The notes under the pieces: model-generated
Databases searched by the model: none
What the model saw: the letters and a program-made list of their open reading frames with translations, nothing else
What the model was told of the DNA's origin: nothing
IMG/VR virus record: IMGVR_UViG_3300008107_000271
Coordinates: 1 to 29,325 of that record
DNA from: a virus
Reading direction: 5' to 3' (one strand)
Length of the DNA: 29,325 bases
Position numbers and translations under genes: made by a program
Part shown: piece after piece, positions 1-7,569 of the stretch
How the letters are laid out: every line of letters starts with the position of its first letter
Numbering within the stretch: the first letter of the stretch is position 1

Positions 1-198
1 CCAAGGGAACACCCTGGGCTATTCGTGTTCAATACTTGTGAGCAATTCTTGAGAACATTCCCTGTTTTGCCCAGGGACGAAGATGACATGGACGATGTTG
101 ACAGTAAGGCAGAAGATCATATCGGAGACGAGACAAGATATCGTATAAGGATGATGAATCAGAAAACTGGTAGCGGCAGAACTACTGGTTACTTTTAA
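1..198 (+). CDS. Terminase large subunit, C-terminal end (partial at 5' edge)
   Basis: Frame 1 is open from the window edge to a TAA at 196-198 and gives the last 65 residues of a protein. It contains the pattern CEQFLRTFP, then DEDDMDDVDS, then EDHIGDETRY. This is the usual end of the large terminase nuclease domain, where the acidic DVD..AEDH..D..RY stretch is conserved. The protein is the ATP-driven packaging motor and headful or cos nuclease, acting at the portal. Its position directly before a portal gene supports the call. The ATPase domain lies outside the window, so I cannot tell the packaging type. Confidence 0.85.
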   Translation, partial: PREHPGLFVFNTCEQFLRTFPVLPRDEDDMDDVDSKAEDHIGDETRYRIRMMNQKTGSGRTTGYF

Positions 199-215
199 TC
201 AGGAAGGGCAGCAGT

Positions 216-1697
216 ATGGCATTGAGCAACAAGCATCCAGAGTACAGCACCTTCCTCGAGGATTGGTTACTCATGCGCGATTGCTATCGCGGTGAGCGGG
301 TCATAAAAGACAAAGGGCAGATATACCTTCCAGCCACCATTGGGATGCAGTCGGACGGGATGAACGTCGGGCAGGTGGGGTATATGGCTTATGAGGCGTA
401 CAAACAAAGAGCGCTCTTCCATGATTATGTGAAGGAAGCGGTGCAGTCAATGATCGGGATGATGCATTGTAAGCCACCGATCATCAAATTGCCGGCGGCC
501 ATGGAGCCAATGCGAGAACGGGCAACGGTCGAAGGCGATTCGCTTGTAAACTTGCTGCGTTTTATCAACGAAGAGCAGCTGATTACTGGCCGGGTAGGGA
601 TTATGCTCGACTTGCCGTCTAATCCAAGGGAAGGTAAAGCGATGCCGTATTTTGCCCGGTACAGGGCGGAAACGATCATCAACTGGGATGATGGGGCTAA
701 CGAAGAACTGACGCTACCGAAGCTGAATCTTGTTGTGTTGGACGAAAGTGCGTATGAGCGCAGCGATGATTTTACATGGACGTACAAGAACAAATGGCGA
801 GTGCTTATGTTGGGTGCCTTGAACCCCAACGAAGCAACCGGAATGTACAGCACAGGTGAATTCAGGGATGATAAGGCAAATCTTGGCAATTTGACTGGCG
901 AAACCATGATCCGGCCGAGCATCGCCGGCAATGAGTTGGATGAGATTCCGTTCGTGTTCATAAACAGCAAGGACCTTGTGACGGGTGTTGATGACCCCCC
1001 TTTGATCGGCCTAGCGAACATTGCGTTGGCTATCTACCGTGGGGAGGCTGATTACCGGCAGAATTTATTCATGCAGGGGCAAGATACCCTTGTGGTAGCT
1101 GGCTCGGCCGACGAGACTTTCCGCCTCGGGGCAGGAGCAACAATCCTTCTGCCGCAAGGCGGGGAGGCGAAGTACATCGGCGTAACTGCCGTTGGTCTGC
1201 CCGAACAGCGGCTTGCGCTGGAAAACGACAAAATGTCTGCCAGCACGAAGTCCGGCCAGATGATAGACACTCGCTCGAAGGAGCGGGAGAGCGGCGACGC
1301 CCTGAAAACTCGGATTGGTGCCCAGACGGCTACGCTGAACCGGATTGCCCTGACGGGTGCTGCCGGCCTTGAGCAGCTGCTGAAAACGGCGGCGAAGTGG
1401 CTCGGTGCCAATCCTGAGGAAGTCTCTGTTCGTCCGAACCTCGACTTCGCTGACGAGAAACTCATCAGCCGCAGCCTTGTTGAACTGGTTACTGCGAAAA
1501 ACATGGGTGCGCCTCTCTCCCGTGAATCTCTCCACAACCTGATGCGGGACAAAGGGTTGACGTACATGGAATTTGAGGAGGAGTTGAATAAGATCGAGGA
1601 AGAAGAACCGATTGGCATGTTGAACGGGGTAATGAATAATCCTTCTAATAACCCGCCTGACAACGTACCCGACCCAGAAGATAATCCAGATGCCTAG
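216..1697 (+). CDS. Portal protein (DUF4055 family)
   Basis: A 493-aa protein that forms the dodecameric ring at the capsid vertex through which DNA enters and leaves. The N-terminus (roughly residues 1-100, with HPEYSTFLEDW, RDCYRGERVIKDKG and YLP) and the middle (IPFVFINSKD, PPLIGLANIALAIYRGEADY at about 245-285) match the DUF4055 portal-like family found in siphoviruses and podoviruses. The C-terminus is acidic and Asn/Pro-rich, probably disordered. The ATG at 216 is preceded by AGGAAGG at 201-207. The stop overlaps the next gene by 8 nt, and terminase lies immediately upstream, which is the normal order. Family recognition is from memory of conserved patterns, not a search. Confidence 0.85.
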   Translation: MALSNKHPEYSTFLEDWLLMRDCYRGERVIKDKGQIYLPATIGMQSDGMNVGQVGYMAYEAYKQRALFHDYVKEAVQSMIGMMHCKPPIIKLPAAMEPMRERATVEGDSLVNLLRFINEEQLITGRVGIMLDLPSNPREGKAMPYFARYRAETIINWDDGANEELTLPKLNLVVLDESAYERSDDFTWTYKNKWRVLMLGALNPNEATGMYSTGEFRDDKANLGNLTGETMIRPSIAGNELDEIPFVFINSKDLVTGVDDPPLIGLANIALAIYRGEADYRQNLFMQGQDTLVVAGSADETFRLGAGATILLPQGGEAKYIGVTAVGLPEQRLALENDKMSASTKSGQMIDTRSKERESGDALKTRIGAQTATLNRIALTGAAGLEQLLKTAAKWLGANPEEVSVRPNLDFADEKLISRSLVELVTAKNMGAPLSRESLHNLMRDKGLTYMEFEEELNKIEEEEPIGMLNGVMNNPSNNPPDNVPDPEDNPDA

Positions 1698-2916
1698 CAG
1701 TGATAAGATCCCAGAAAATCCGGAAACAGCCAATGAGGCATTCTTGAGTGCCTTGTTACGGCATCAGATTTACATCCTGCGCTTTTCTGAGAAGCTGCGT
1801 AAAAAGATTGAGGCTCTTCTGAATGCCGTTGAGCAGGATTTGGAGGACAAGATTTTTTCGCGGCTGCGCGGCACAACAGGCCTCTCCTCCCCTGGGCAAT
1901 TGAAGCGGATGGAAACGCTTTCACGCATTGTCAAGAACATGCGCTTAAAATCCTGGGAGCAGGTGAACGAAGTTTGGCTGGAAGAGTTAACTGCGCTCGC
2001 TAAGGCAGAGCCGGCAACGATCAGCAGCATTGTAACAACGGTAAGTCCAGTGATAGTGGAAACGGTGTTGCCTCCTCCTCGGTTGCTGGAAACACTGGTG
2101 AAGTCGAAGCCCTTCCAAGGGAGGGTTATGAAGGACTGGATCAAAACCTTGCGTGACGAGGACATTCGTAGAATCGAGTCATCTATCCAGATCGGCATGG
2201 TGCAAGGGGAGAGCAACAACGATATTGCCAAGAGGATAGTCGGCACGGCTCAGTTGCGGGGCACCGAAGGGGTAACAGAGATTACCCGTCGCCAAGCGGC
2301 GGCGTTAACACGAACGGCGGTGAATTTCATCGGTAACGAGGCCAGGAGTGCCTTTTTTAAAGCCAACGAGGATATTATCGAGGGCGAACAGTTTGTGGCA
2401 ACCCTCGACTCGCGGACAACGGCAGTATGCAGGGCAAATGATGGGAAGAAGTTTAAAATAGGTGAAGGTCCAATTCCTCCCCTGCATTTCAACTGCCGCA
2501 GCTTGCGCGTACCCGTACTCCTCGGAGACGCCCTAGGCGATAGGCCGGCAAAGGCAGTAACAAATAAGCAGCTGCTCAGGGAATTCAGTGCGAAGAACGA
2601 TATCAACGTGAAGTCGCGAGATGACTTGCCCAGAGGGTTGAAAGGTGAATTCGACAAGTTCAGCAGGAAGAGGATCCGTGAGTTGACTGGTCAGGTGCCG
2701 GCAACAACCTCTTATCAGACGTGGTTAAAGTCTCAGTCCAAAGAATTTCAAGAAGACGTCTTGGGAAAAACAAAAGCCAAGCTGTTTAGAGACGGAAAGT
2801 TGCAGCTGGACAAGTTTGTTACTCGCAACGGTACTGAGTTAACATTGAGCCAGCTGGCCAAAAAACATGCCGACGCTTTCCGTGCAGCTGGGTTAAATCC
2901 GGAGGATTTCATATGA
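1690..2916 (+). CDS. Minor head protein, SPP1 gp7 / Mu gpF-like
   Basis: A 408-aa protein whose residues about 150-280 carry the head-morphogenesis domain typical of SPP1 gp7 and Mu gpF. Visible marks are TRTAVNFIGNEAR, the LDSRTTAVCRANDGK stretch with Cys247, and PPLHFNCRSLRVP with His266 and Cys269. Members are minor capsid proteins near the portal, carried inside the head or ejected with DNA. The C-terminal part (about 340-400, TSYQTWLKSQ onward) is the usual tail of this family. The start ATG overlaps the portal stop by 8 nt, implying translational coupling. Base composition is visibly more GC-rich here and in the portal than in the following genes. Confidence 0.85.
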   Translation: MPSSDKIPENPETANEAFLSALLRHQIYILRFSEKLRKKIEALLNAVEQDLEDKIFSRLRGTTGLSSPGQLKRMETLSRIVKNMRLKSWEQVNEVWLEELTALAKAEPATISSIVTTVSPVIVETVLPPPRLLETLVKSKPFQGRVMKDWIKTLRDEDIRRIESSIQIGMVQGESNNDIAKRIVGTAQLRGTEGVTEITRRQAAALTRTAVNFIGNEARSAFFKANEDIIEGEQFVATLDSRTTAVCRANDGKKFKIGEGPIPPLHFNCRSLRVPVLLGDALGDRPAKAVTNKQLLREFSAKNDINVKSRDDLPRGLKGEFDKFSRKRIRELTGQVPATTSYQTWLKSQSKEFQEDVLGKTKAKLFRDGKLQLDKFVTRNGTELTLSQLAKKHADAFRAAGLNPEDFI

Positions 2917-2962
2917 TCAAGTCTTGAGATCTCTAAAAATAAAAGTAACTAAAGATACAAAA

Positions 2963-2978
2963 GTCAACATGTGTTGAC
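2963..2978. promoter_or_regulatory. Inverted repeat, operator-like, upstream of scaffold/capsid genes
   Basis: GTCAACA TG TGTTGAC forms a perfect 7-bp dyad with a 2-bp centre, in the 106-bp gap between the minor head and scaffold genes. A second small palindrome, GAGATCTC, lies at 2926-2933. The arm is too short and lacks a T-run to be a terminator, so a protein-binding site is likelier. No convincing -35/-10 pair could be placed beside it. Function is inferred only from position. Confidence 0.35.
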
Positions 2979-3022
2979 CCCTTTGTGAAAAGCATGGGCT
3001 CAAACAAAACAGGAACTCGTTT

Positions 3023-3841
3023 ATGTCAATTAAAGCACTCTACACCAGTAAAGAAGAAATTCCAGAAAAGTATGTAGATCTATACGAAGAGAGAAGCGGC
3101 TCTTATCATCTTGTAAAAATCGATGGCCTTCGAACGGATGCGGACGTGAGTCGTGTTCAGACGGCGTTGAACCAAGAAAAAGCTGCCCACACAGCGATAA
3201 AGCAAAAATTTGAAGGTCTTTTAGGTGGGAAAAAAGTTGAAGAAGTTCAAAGCCTCCTCGACAAAATTCCTGAATTAGAAGCTGCTGCTGCAGGTAAAGT
3301 TGATGATGAAAAACTCAACGTGATCATTGAAAGTCGGCTGAAAACCAAAATTTCTCCGATTGAACGTGAACGTGATCAAGCAAAACAAAGGGCTGCTGAA
3401 CTCGAAGGTAAAGTGAGTCAATTTGAAAGCCTGAATAAACAAAGGGCTATTCACGATGCCGTTCGTGCTGCTGCCACAAACAGTAAAATCCTAGATAGCG
3501 CAAAAGAAGACGTTTTGCTTTTGGCTGAACGAGTTTTTGAGATCAACGAAGAAGGTAAAATCACTGCCAAAGATGGTGTTGGGACAACTCCCGGCATTGC
3601 CCCAGAAGTTTGGCTGACTGAAATGTTGGACAAACGTCCGCATTGGTGGCCAGCTTCTGTCGGTGGCGGGGCAAGAGGTGGTGCGGGTGGAAAAGGCTTT
3701 GCCAATAATCCTTGGTCTGCTGACCATTGGAATATGACAGAGCAGAATCGTCTTTACAATACTTTGGGGGCTGAGAAAGCCAAGCAACTGGCTGAATCTG
3801 TGGGATCTTTTATTGGTTCTGCTCGTCCTCCAAAAAAGTAG
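3023..3841 (+). CDS. Capsid scaffolding protein
   Basis: A 272-aa, mostly helical, charged protein just before the capsid gene, which is where scaffolds sit. Residues about 60-145 are heptad-like and rich in Lys, Glu, Gln and Ala (PIERERDQAKQRAAELEGK), consistent with a coiled coil that drives procapsid assembly. The C-terminus has a Trp-containing segment (RPHWWPAS), a Gly-rich linker at about 213-226 and a basic end, SARPPKK, as expected for capsid-binding tails of scaffolds. An N-terminal segment, YEERSGSYHLVKIDGL, is common in these proteins. There is no protease motif. The role is assigned from composition and context, as scaffold sequences diverge quickly. Confidence 0.75.
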   Translation: MSIKALYTSKEEIPEKYVDLYEERSGSYHLVKIDGLRTDADVSRVQTALNQEKAAHTAIKQKFEGLLGGKKVEEVQSLLDKIPELEAAAAGKVDDEKLNVIIESRLKTKISPIERERDQAKQRAAELEGKVSQFESLNKQRAIHDAVRAAATNSKILDSAKEDVLLLAERVFEINEEGKITAKDGVGTTPGIAPEVWLTEMLDKRPHWWPASVGGGARGGAGGKGFANNPWSADHWNMTEQNRLYNTLGAEKAKQLAESVGSFIGSARPPKK

Positions 3842-3924
3842 TTGCTTTTTCTGAAAAGATGAAGTAATTGATCATTATCGCTTGCACATGGGTGCGGCTA
3901 CTGGATTGAACCATGGGGTTGAAC

Positions 3925-3940
3925 CAGTTTTTTAAAACTG
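3925..3940. promoter_or_regulatory. AT-rich inverted repeat in the capsid-gene leader
   Basis: CAGTTTT TT AAAACTG is a 7-bp dyad 31 bp upstream of the capsid ATG, inside a 130-bp gap. The gap also holds a direct repeat, TTGAACCA, at about 3906 and 3918. It may be a leader hairpin or regulator site for the strongly expressed capsid gene. A weak terminator is possible but there is no T-run after it. Confidence 0.25.
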
Positions 3941-3971
3941 AACTCAACAACAACCCTTTAGGAGATTTTCC

Positions 3972-5024
3972 ATGGCCGCAGGTCCAATTACACAGGTAGC
4001 CGACATTGTCGTACCAGCGATTTTCACTGCTGCAACGCAGCAATTAACAGAAGAAAAAGCACGGATCATTCAGTCCGGTGCTCTTGTTCGTGACCCTTTG
4101 CTAGACGAAAAACTTGCTGGCGGTGGTTTAACCTTTAACATACCCTCCATGCGCGATTTGGATAGCAGCGACGTAGAACGTATCACCACAGATACAGCAC
4201 ACTCTGAATTTGGTGGTGCCGCTGAACCAAACCCCTTCAAAATTGGAAGCGCAACTGAAATTGGTGTGCGGTTGAGCCGTAACGCAAGTTGGTCGTCCGC
4301 TGATTTGGCTGAGGCTCTTGCTGGCCTTGATCCCATCAACAACATTACCAATCGGGTTGGTTATTACTGGTCTCGTCGTCTGCAAGCTGCCGCCATTGCT
4401 GCTGTTACTGGTGTGTTCGCCGATAACGCTGCTGCACCAAGTGGTACCGAACACGTTCAGAACGACATGACTGTTGATATTTCTGGTGCTGCCTTTGTTG
4501 ACGGCACCACGAACTTCTCGGCAGAAGCGTTTATTGACGCAGTTACTACGATGGGTGACTCTGCGGATCAACTTGGCCTCATGATAGTCCACTCAGTTGT
4601 GTATTCTCGGATGCAGAAAAACAACCTGATTGATTTTATCCCTGATGCCCGTAGTGAAGTTTTAATTCCTACGTTCTTGGGCCGTCAAGTCATTGTTGAT
4701 GACTCTGTGCCCCGTACTGGTAGTGTCTATGACAGCTGGATTTTTGGTGCTGGTGCTCTCCGTCTCGGGATGAGCAGCCCCAAAGTACCCACTGAAATTG
4801 AACGCAAGCCTGGTGCCGGTAACGGTGGTGGTCAAGAAGTGCTGTACAACCGTGTTGAATGGTGCATTCACCCAGCAGGATACCGTTATGCCGGTACCGC
4901 CCCCAACGGTGGACCAAGCAACTTGAACACCACTAACAACCTTGCGAACTTGAACTCTTGGGTACGGGTGTTGCCCGAACGTAAGCAGATTAAAATTGCT
5001 CGTTTGATCAGCCGTGAGGCATAA
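3972..5024 (+). CDS. Major capsid protein
   Basis: A 350-aa protein with a good ribosome-binding site (TTTAGGAG before the ATG) and with a strong terminator immediately after it, as expected for the most abundant virion protein. The N-terminal pattern (ITQVADIVVPAIFTAATQQL, SGALVRDPLLDE, then LTFNIPSMRDLDSSDVER) and the middle (WSSADLAEALAGLDP, WSRRLQAAAIAAVTGVFADN) match capsid proteins of the HK97 fold that pair with DUF4055 portals. No N-terminal prohead protease or delta domain is visible, which agrees with a separate scaffold gene. It forms the icosahedral shell. Confidence 0.85.
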   Translation: MAAGPITQVADIVVPAIFTAATQQLTEEKARIIQSGALVRDPLLDEKLAGGGLTFNIPSMRDLDSSDVERITTDTAHSEFGGAAEPNPFKIGSATEIGVRLSRNASWSSADLAEALAGLDPINNITNRVGYYWSRRLQAAAIAAVTGVFADNAAAPSGTEHVQNDMTVDISGAAFVDGTTNFSAEAFIDAVTTMGDSADQLGLMIVHSVVYSRMQKNNLIDFIPDARSEVLIPTFLGRQVIVDDSVPRTGSVYDSWIFGAGALRLGMSSPKVPTEIERKPGAGNGGGQEVLYNRVEWCIHPAGYRYAGTAPNGGPSNLNTTNNLANLNSWVRVLPERKQIKIARLISREA

Positions 5025-5035
5025 CCTTAACTTTT

Positions 5036-5060
5036 GAGGGGGTTAAAAACCCCCTCTTTT
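5036..5060 (+). terminator. Rho-independent terminator after the capsid gene
   Basis: GAGGGGGTT (5036-5044), loop AAA, AACCCCCTC (5048-5056), followed by TTTT then G. A perfect 9-bp GC-rich stem and a U-tract 12 nt after the capsid stop codon make this a textbook intrinsic terminator. It probably limits read-through, so that capsid mRNA is in excess over the downstream head and tail genes. Confidence 0.9.
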
Positions 5061-5085
5061 GTTATTTACTTTATGGAGTTTTATT

Positions 5086-5604
5086 ATGGCAAAAGGTTTA
5101 CCTCGTTCTAAAAATCGCGGATCAAAACAATTGGATGATATCCTTAAACAAACGCTGCGTATCCGTGGTCAAGCCATTACTGTGGATGGGTTGACGGGTA
5201 TTGGTTTTGGAAGCTCAACTCTTGGTGGTCTGCCTGAAGGTAACATCTTGTTCTTTGGTGCTGTTGCTTACGTAACAATAAGAACAGCTGCTGGTGGTAT
5301 TATCGCCACGTTCACTGGTGCTTACTCTCTGGGCACTACGGCGACTGCCGATTCTACGTTGTCCGCTACTGAAATTAACTTGGTGCCGCAAACTACCCTT
5401 GCTGCTGCTACTGCTGGTGTTTCTCCCCGTACTCGTGGAACTAGTGGTGCGACGGAAAGCGGTGTAATACTTAACAACACCACGAACACTTTGCGGGTGT
5501 TCTTGAACTTGTTAATTGACGATGCTAGTATTTCAGCTAACGCTCAGGCTTGTACGATTGATGCGGATGTAGTACTAAGCTACACAATGATGCTAGATAA
5601 CTAA
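5086..5604 (+). CDS. Small head protein, possible capsid decoration protein
   Basis: A 172-aa protein read from the ATG at 5086, which has GGAG at 5075-5078. An upstream in-frame TTG at 5059 lies in the terminator and is not used. The first 40 residues are basic (GLPRSKNRGSKQLDDILKQ). The rest is rich in Gly, Ala, Thr and beta-prone segments (GNILFFGAVAYVTI, INLVPQTTLAAATAGV), ending in a beta-rich part with LRVFLNLLIDD. Position after the capsid gene and the all-beta composition suggest a decoration or cement protein on the capsid surface. I do not recognise a named family, so this is an inference. Confidence 0.55.
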   Translation: MAKGLPRSKNRGSKQLDDILKQTLRIRGQAITVDGLTGIGFGSSTLGGLPEGNILFFGAVAYVTIRTAAGGIIATFTGAYSLGTTATADSTLSATEINLVPQTTLAAATAGVSPRTRGTSGATESGVILNNTTNTLRVFLNLLIDDASISANAQACTIDADVVLSYTMMLDN

Positions 5605-5615
5605 GGGGTAACAAA

Positions 5616-6197
5616 ATGAGTAACATTGTACGTGCTTTGAGACAATTAGACACTACCAATGACGAACATTGGACTAGTGAAGGCTTGCCGCGACTGGATA
5701 TTGTCACCAGCTTGACCAAACAAAAAATTGTTACTCGTTCTGATGTTAATGCGGCTGCGCCTTACTTCACTCGTGAAAACCCTCTGTTTGAACTTGAGGA
5801 CGCAACTGGCGAACTGACGAAAGCAGCAGACGAAGAAGTTCAGCCCGAAGAAATTGATGAAACTCCTGATTCGACTTTGTCTGTTCTTGAGCAACAACTC
5901 GCAGAAGCTGATAAGCAATTGGCAATTGCTGAGGCTGCGTTACAAAAAGCCTTGAAAGTAAAACAAGAGGCCGATGCAGCTAAAGACGAACTTTTGGTAA
6001 AACGTGCCAAAAATTTCAACCAATATGACAATCAAATTGCCATTATGGAATTTTTGGAAAGCCAAAAACGTCTTCGTGAACGTAGGGCGGCTACCCTGAA
6101 TCCGATTGCCCCACAAAGTCCAAAGTCTGTTCTTGATCAATCACTGGCTTTAAGAGCCAAACCAAAACGCCCAGGGGTGAAGAAGCCTGGGGGCTAA
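5616..6197 (+). CDS. Head-region protein with FluMu-like N-terminal domain and coiled coil
   Basis: A 193-aa protein. Residues 5-52 (LRQLDTTNDEHWTSEGLPRL, then TRSDVNAAAPYFTRENP) match a short domain known from Mu-like prophages (HI1506-like): Leu-Asp..Asn-Asp..Trp-Thr..Gly-x-Pro, then an Arg-x-Asp/Glu-Val segment. Residues about 85-150 are a long Ala/Glu/Lys/Gln coiled coil, and the end is basic and Pro/Gly-rich (RPGVKKPGG). The gene sits between capsid and neck genes, 11 nt after its neighbour. It is probably a structural or assembly protein. Function is unknown. Confidence 0.6.
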   Translation: MSNIVRALRQLDTTNDEHWTSEGLPRLDIVTSLTKQKIVTRSDVNAAAPYFTRENPLFELEDATGELTKAADEEVQPEEIDETPDSTLSVLEQQLAEADKQLAIAEAALQKALKVKQEADAAKDELLVKRAKNFNQYDNQIAIMEFLESQKRLRERRAATLNPIAPQSPKSVLDQSLALRAKPKRPGVKKPGG

Positions 6198-6212
6198 AAC
6201 TGAGGAATTAAA

Positions 6213-6734
6213 ATGGCTTTTGTCGTTGAAATTGGTACGGGATTAGCAACAGCAACGGCTTATGTTGATGTTGCTTTTGTTGATGCTTATTTTTTAGATC
6301 GAAACAATTTAAATTGGACTGCCAGTACTCTACAAAAACAAGCTGCTATTATTAAGGCTACAGATTACATTGATACCCGCTGGGGCAATTCCTTCCTCGG
6401 ACGTTCAGAGTTTCCCGACATACCTCAAGCCCTTTGCTTTCCTAGGTTGAACATCCTGAATAAAGATGGTCGTTTTGTTACCGGTATTCCCACAAACTTG
6501 AAAAAAGCCACGGCAGAATATGCTTTGAGGGCGCTCACCCTTACTCTGTTGCCTGACCCTACGATAGACGATAGTGGCAGACCGATTTCTTCAAAGACCG
6601 AAAAAGTTGGACCAATTGAGCAATCCACTGACTACGAGGTCAGTGGCACTGCCCCAATTATCTTGCGGCCATACCCTGCTGCGGATAGGTTGCTTTTTGA
6701 TTATATTTCCCCTTCTGGTAGAAATTTTAGGTAG
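6213..6734 (+). CDS. Neck / head-tail connector protein (DnaT-like family)
   Basis: A 173-aa protein with the pattern TATAYVDVAFVDAYF, then LQKQAAIIKATDYIDTRWG and, near residue 70, PQALCFPRL, then LKKATAEYALRAL. This is the family annotated in phages as 'putative DnaT-like ssDNA-binding protein', which lies at the head completion position and is best read as an adaptor under the portal. There is no sign of a replication role here, since its neighbours are all head and neck genes. It is followed 5 nt later by the next neck gene. Confidence 0.75.
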   Translation: MAFVVEIGTGLATATAYVDVAFVDAYFLDRNNLNWTASTLQKQAAIIKATDYIDTRWGNSFLGRSEFPDIPQALCFPRLNILNKDGRFVTGIPTNLKKATAEYALRALTLTLLPDPTIDDSGRPISSKTEKVGPIEQSTDYEVSGTAPIILRPYPAADRLLFDYISPSGRNFR

Positions 6735-6739
6735 CAGCC

Positions 6740-7141
6740 ATGGCAGTAAAAGACTACGCACCGCTGTTACTGCTTTCAAAAAACCTTGTTCAAAAATTTG
6801 GTCGTGCAATAACCTTGCGGAAACTCGACGCTGTTTCCGCAACTGGAGGGAAACCTTGGTTGGGGGCGACAGACCCAGTCGCAACAGGTACAAGCACATC
6901 AACATACGCTATCGGCTGCCACCCAGACAGCACCTACTTCCTGGGCATTTCTCTGGCGACAGAAGACCTGTTAAAAACCACTGAATTGATTTTTATCACT
7001 TCCCCGGGCGACATAGACCCTGAAAATCTTGACAAGTATACAACTGTCGTAGATGGCTCAGAAGAATACAAGATTACATTTATTGAGAAGCTCAAGCCGG
7101 CAACCGTCACCATACTCTACTACATCGGGGTGTCGAAATGA
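6740..7141 (+). CDS. Head-closure / neck protein (putative)
   Basis: A 133-aa protein between the DnaT-like adaptor and the probable tail terminator. Features include a hydrophobic N-terminus (YAPLLLLSKNLVQKFGRAIT), a Gly/Pro loop region, and a beta-rich C-terminus ending in TVTILYYIGVSK. Small beta-barrel stopper proteins (gpFII or SPP1 gp16 type) have this length, and commonly contain a central 'x-L-x-x-Y' turn followed by 'VVDGSEEYKI', as seen here near residue 105. The stop codon shares ATGA with the next gene. The assignment is mostly positional. Confidence 0.6.
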   Translation: MAVKDYAPLLLLSKNLVQKFGRAITLRKLDAVSATGGKPWLGATDPVATGTSTSTYAIGCHPDSTYFLGISLATEDLLKTTELIFITSPGDIDPENLDKYTTVVDGSEEYKITFIEKLKPATVTILYYIGVSK

Positions 7142-7557
7142 CGGCTACATACGCTCAGGCGCGGGATGAAATTTTTGCTGTTATCAATGCGGCATGGTCA
7201 ACAACAAGTTTTTTGATGATCTGGCCAGACAAGGTTGCGGAAAAACCAATACCTAGAACTCCCTGGGCGCGCACCACAATACTACATACGGACGGTGGTC
7301 AGTCAACTCTTGCGAACCACCAAGGGTTGCAACGTTTTCGCAGAGACGGCATCGTAACTGTCCAGATTTTTACTCCTGTGGGGGAAGGTACTCAAAGAAG
7401 TTATGATTTAGCGAAAGTCATTTCTGATGCATTAGAGGGAACGACAACTGCAAGAGGTGTGTGGTTTCGGAATGTTCGGTTGAAAGAAATAGGTAGCGAT
7501 ACACCATGGTTTCAGGTAAATATCAATTCTGATTTTTACTATGAAGAATTAAAATAG
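7138..7557 (+). CDS. Tail terminator protein (DUF4128-like)
   Basis: A 139-aa protein beginning at the ATGA overlap with its upstream neighbour. The layout MTATYAQARDEIFAVINAAW, a Trp-Pro-Asp segment (MIWPDK), FRRDGIVTVQIFTPVGEG, and a C-terminal FQVNINSDFYYEE strand matches the lambda gpU-like / DUF4128 fold that caps the tail tube and joins it to the head. It lies directly before the tail tube gene, the expected location. Confidence 0.7.
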   Translation: MTATYAQARDEIFAVINAAWSTTSFLMIWPDKVAEKPIPRTPWARTTILHTDGGQSTLANHQGLQRFRRDGIVTVQIFTPVGEGTQRSYDLAKVISDALEGTTTARGVWFRNVRLKEIGSDTPWFQVNINSDFYYEELK

Positions 7558-7569
7558 GGAGACGTTAAA

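Noticed and set aside
1052-1733. Two minus-strand frames of about 200-220 aa opposite the portal gene
   Set aside because: They shadow the GC-richer portal coding sequence, overlap each other, and have no domain pattern or neighbours on that strand.
5059-5085. In-frame TTG start extending the post-capsid protein by nine residues
   Set aside because: It sits in the terminator's T-run without a ribosome-binding site, while ATG 5086 has GGAG at good spacing.
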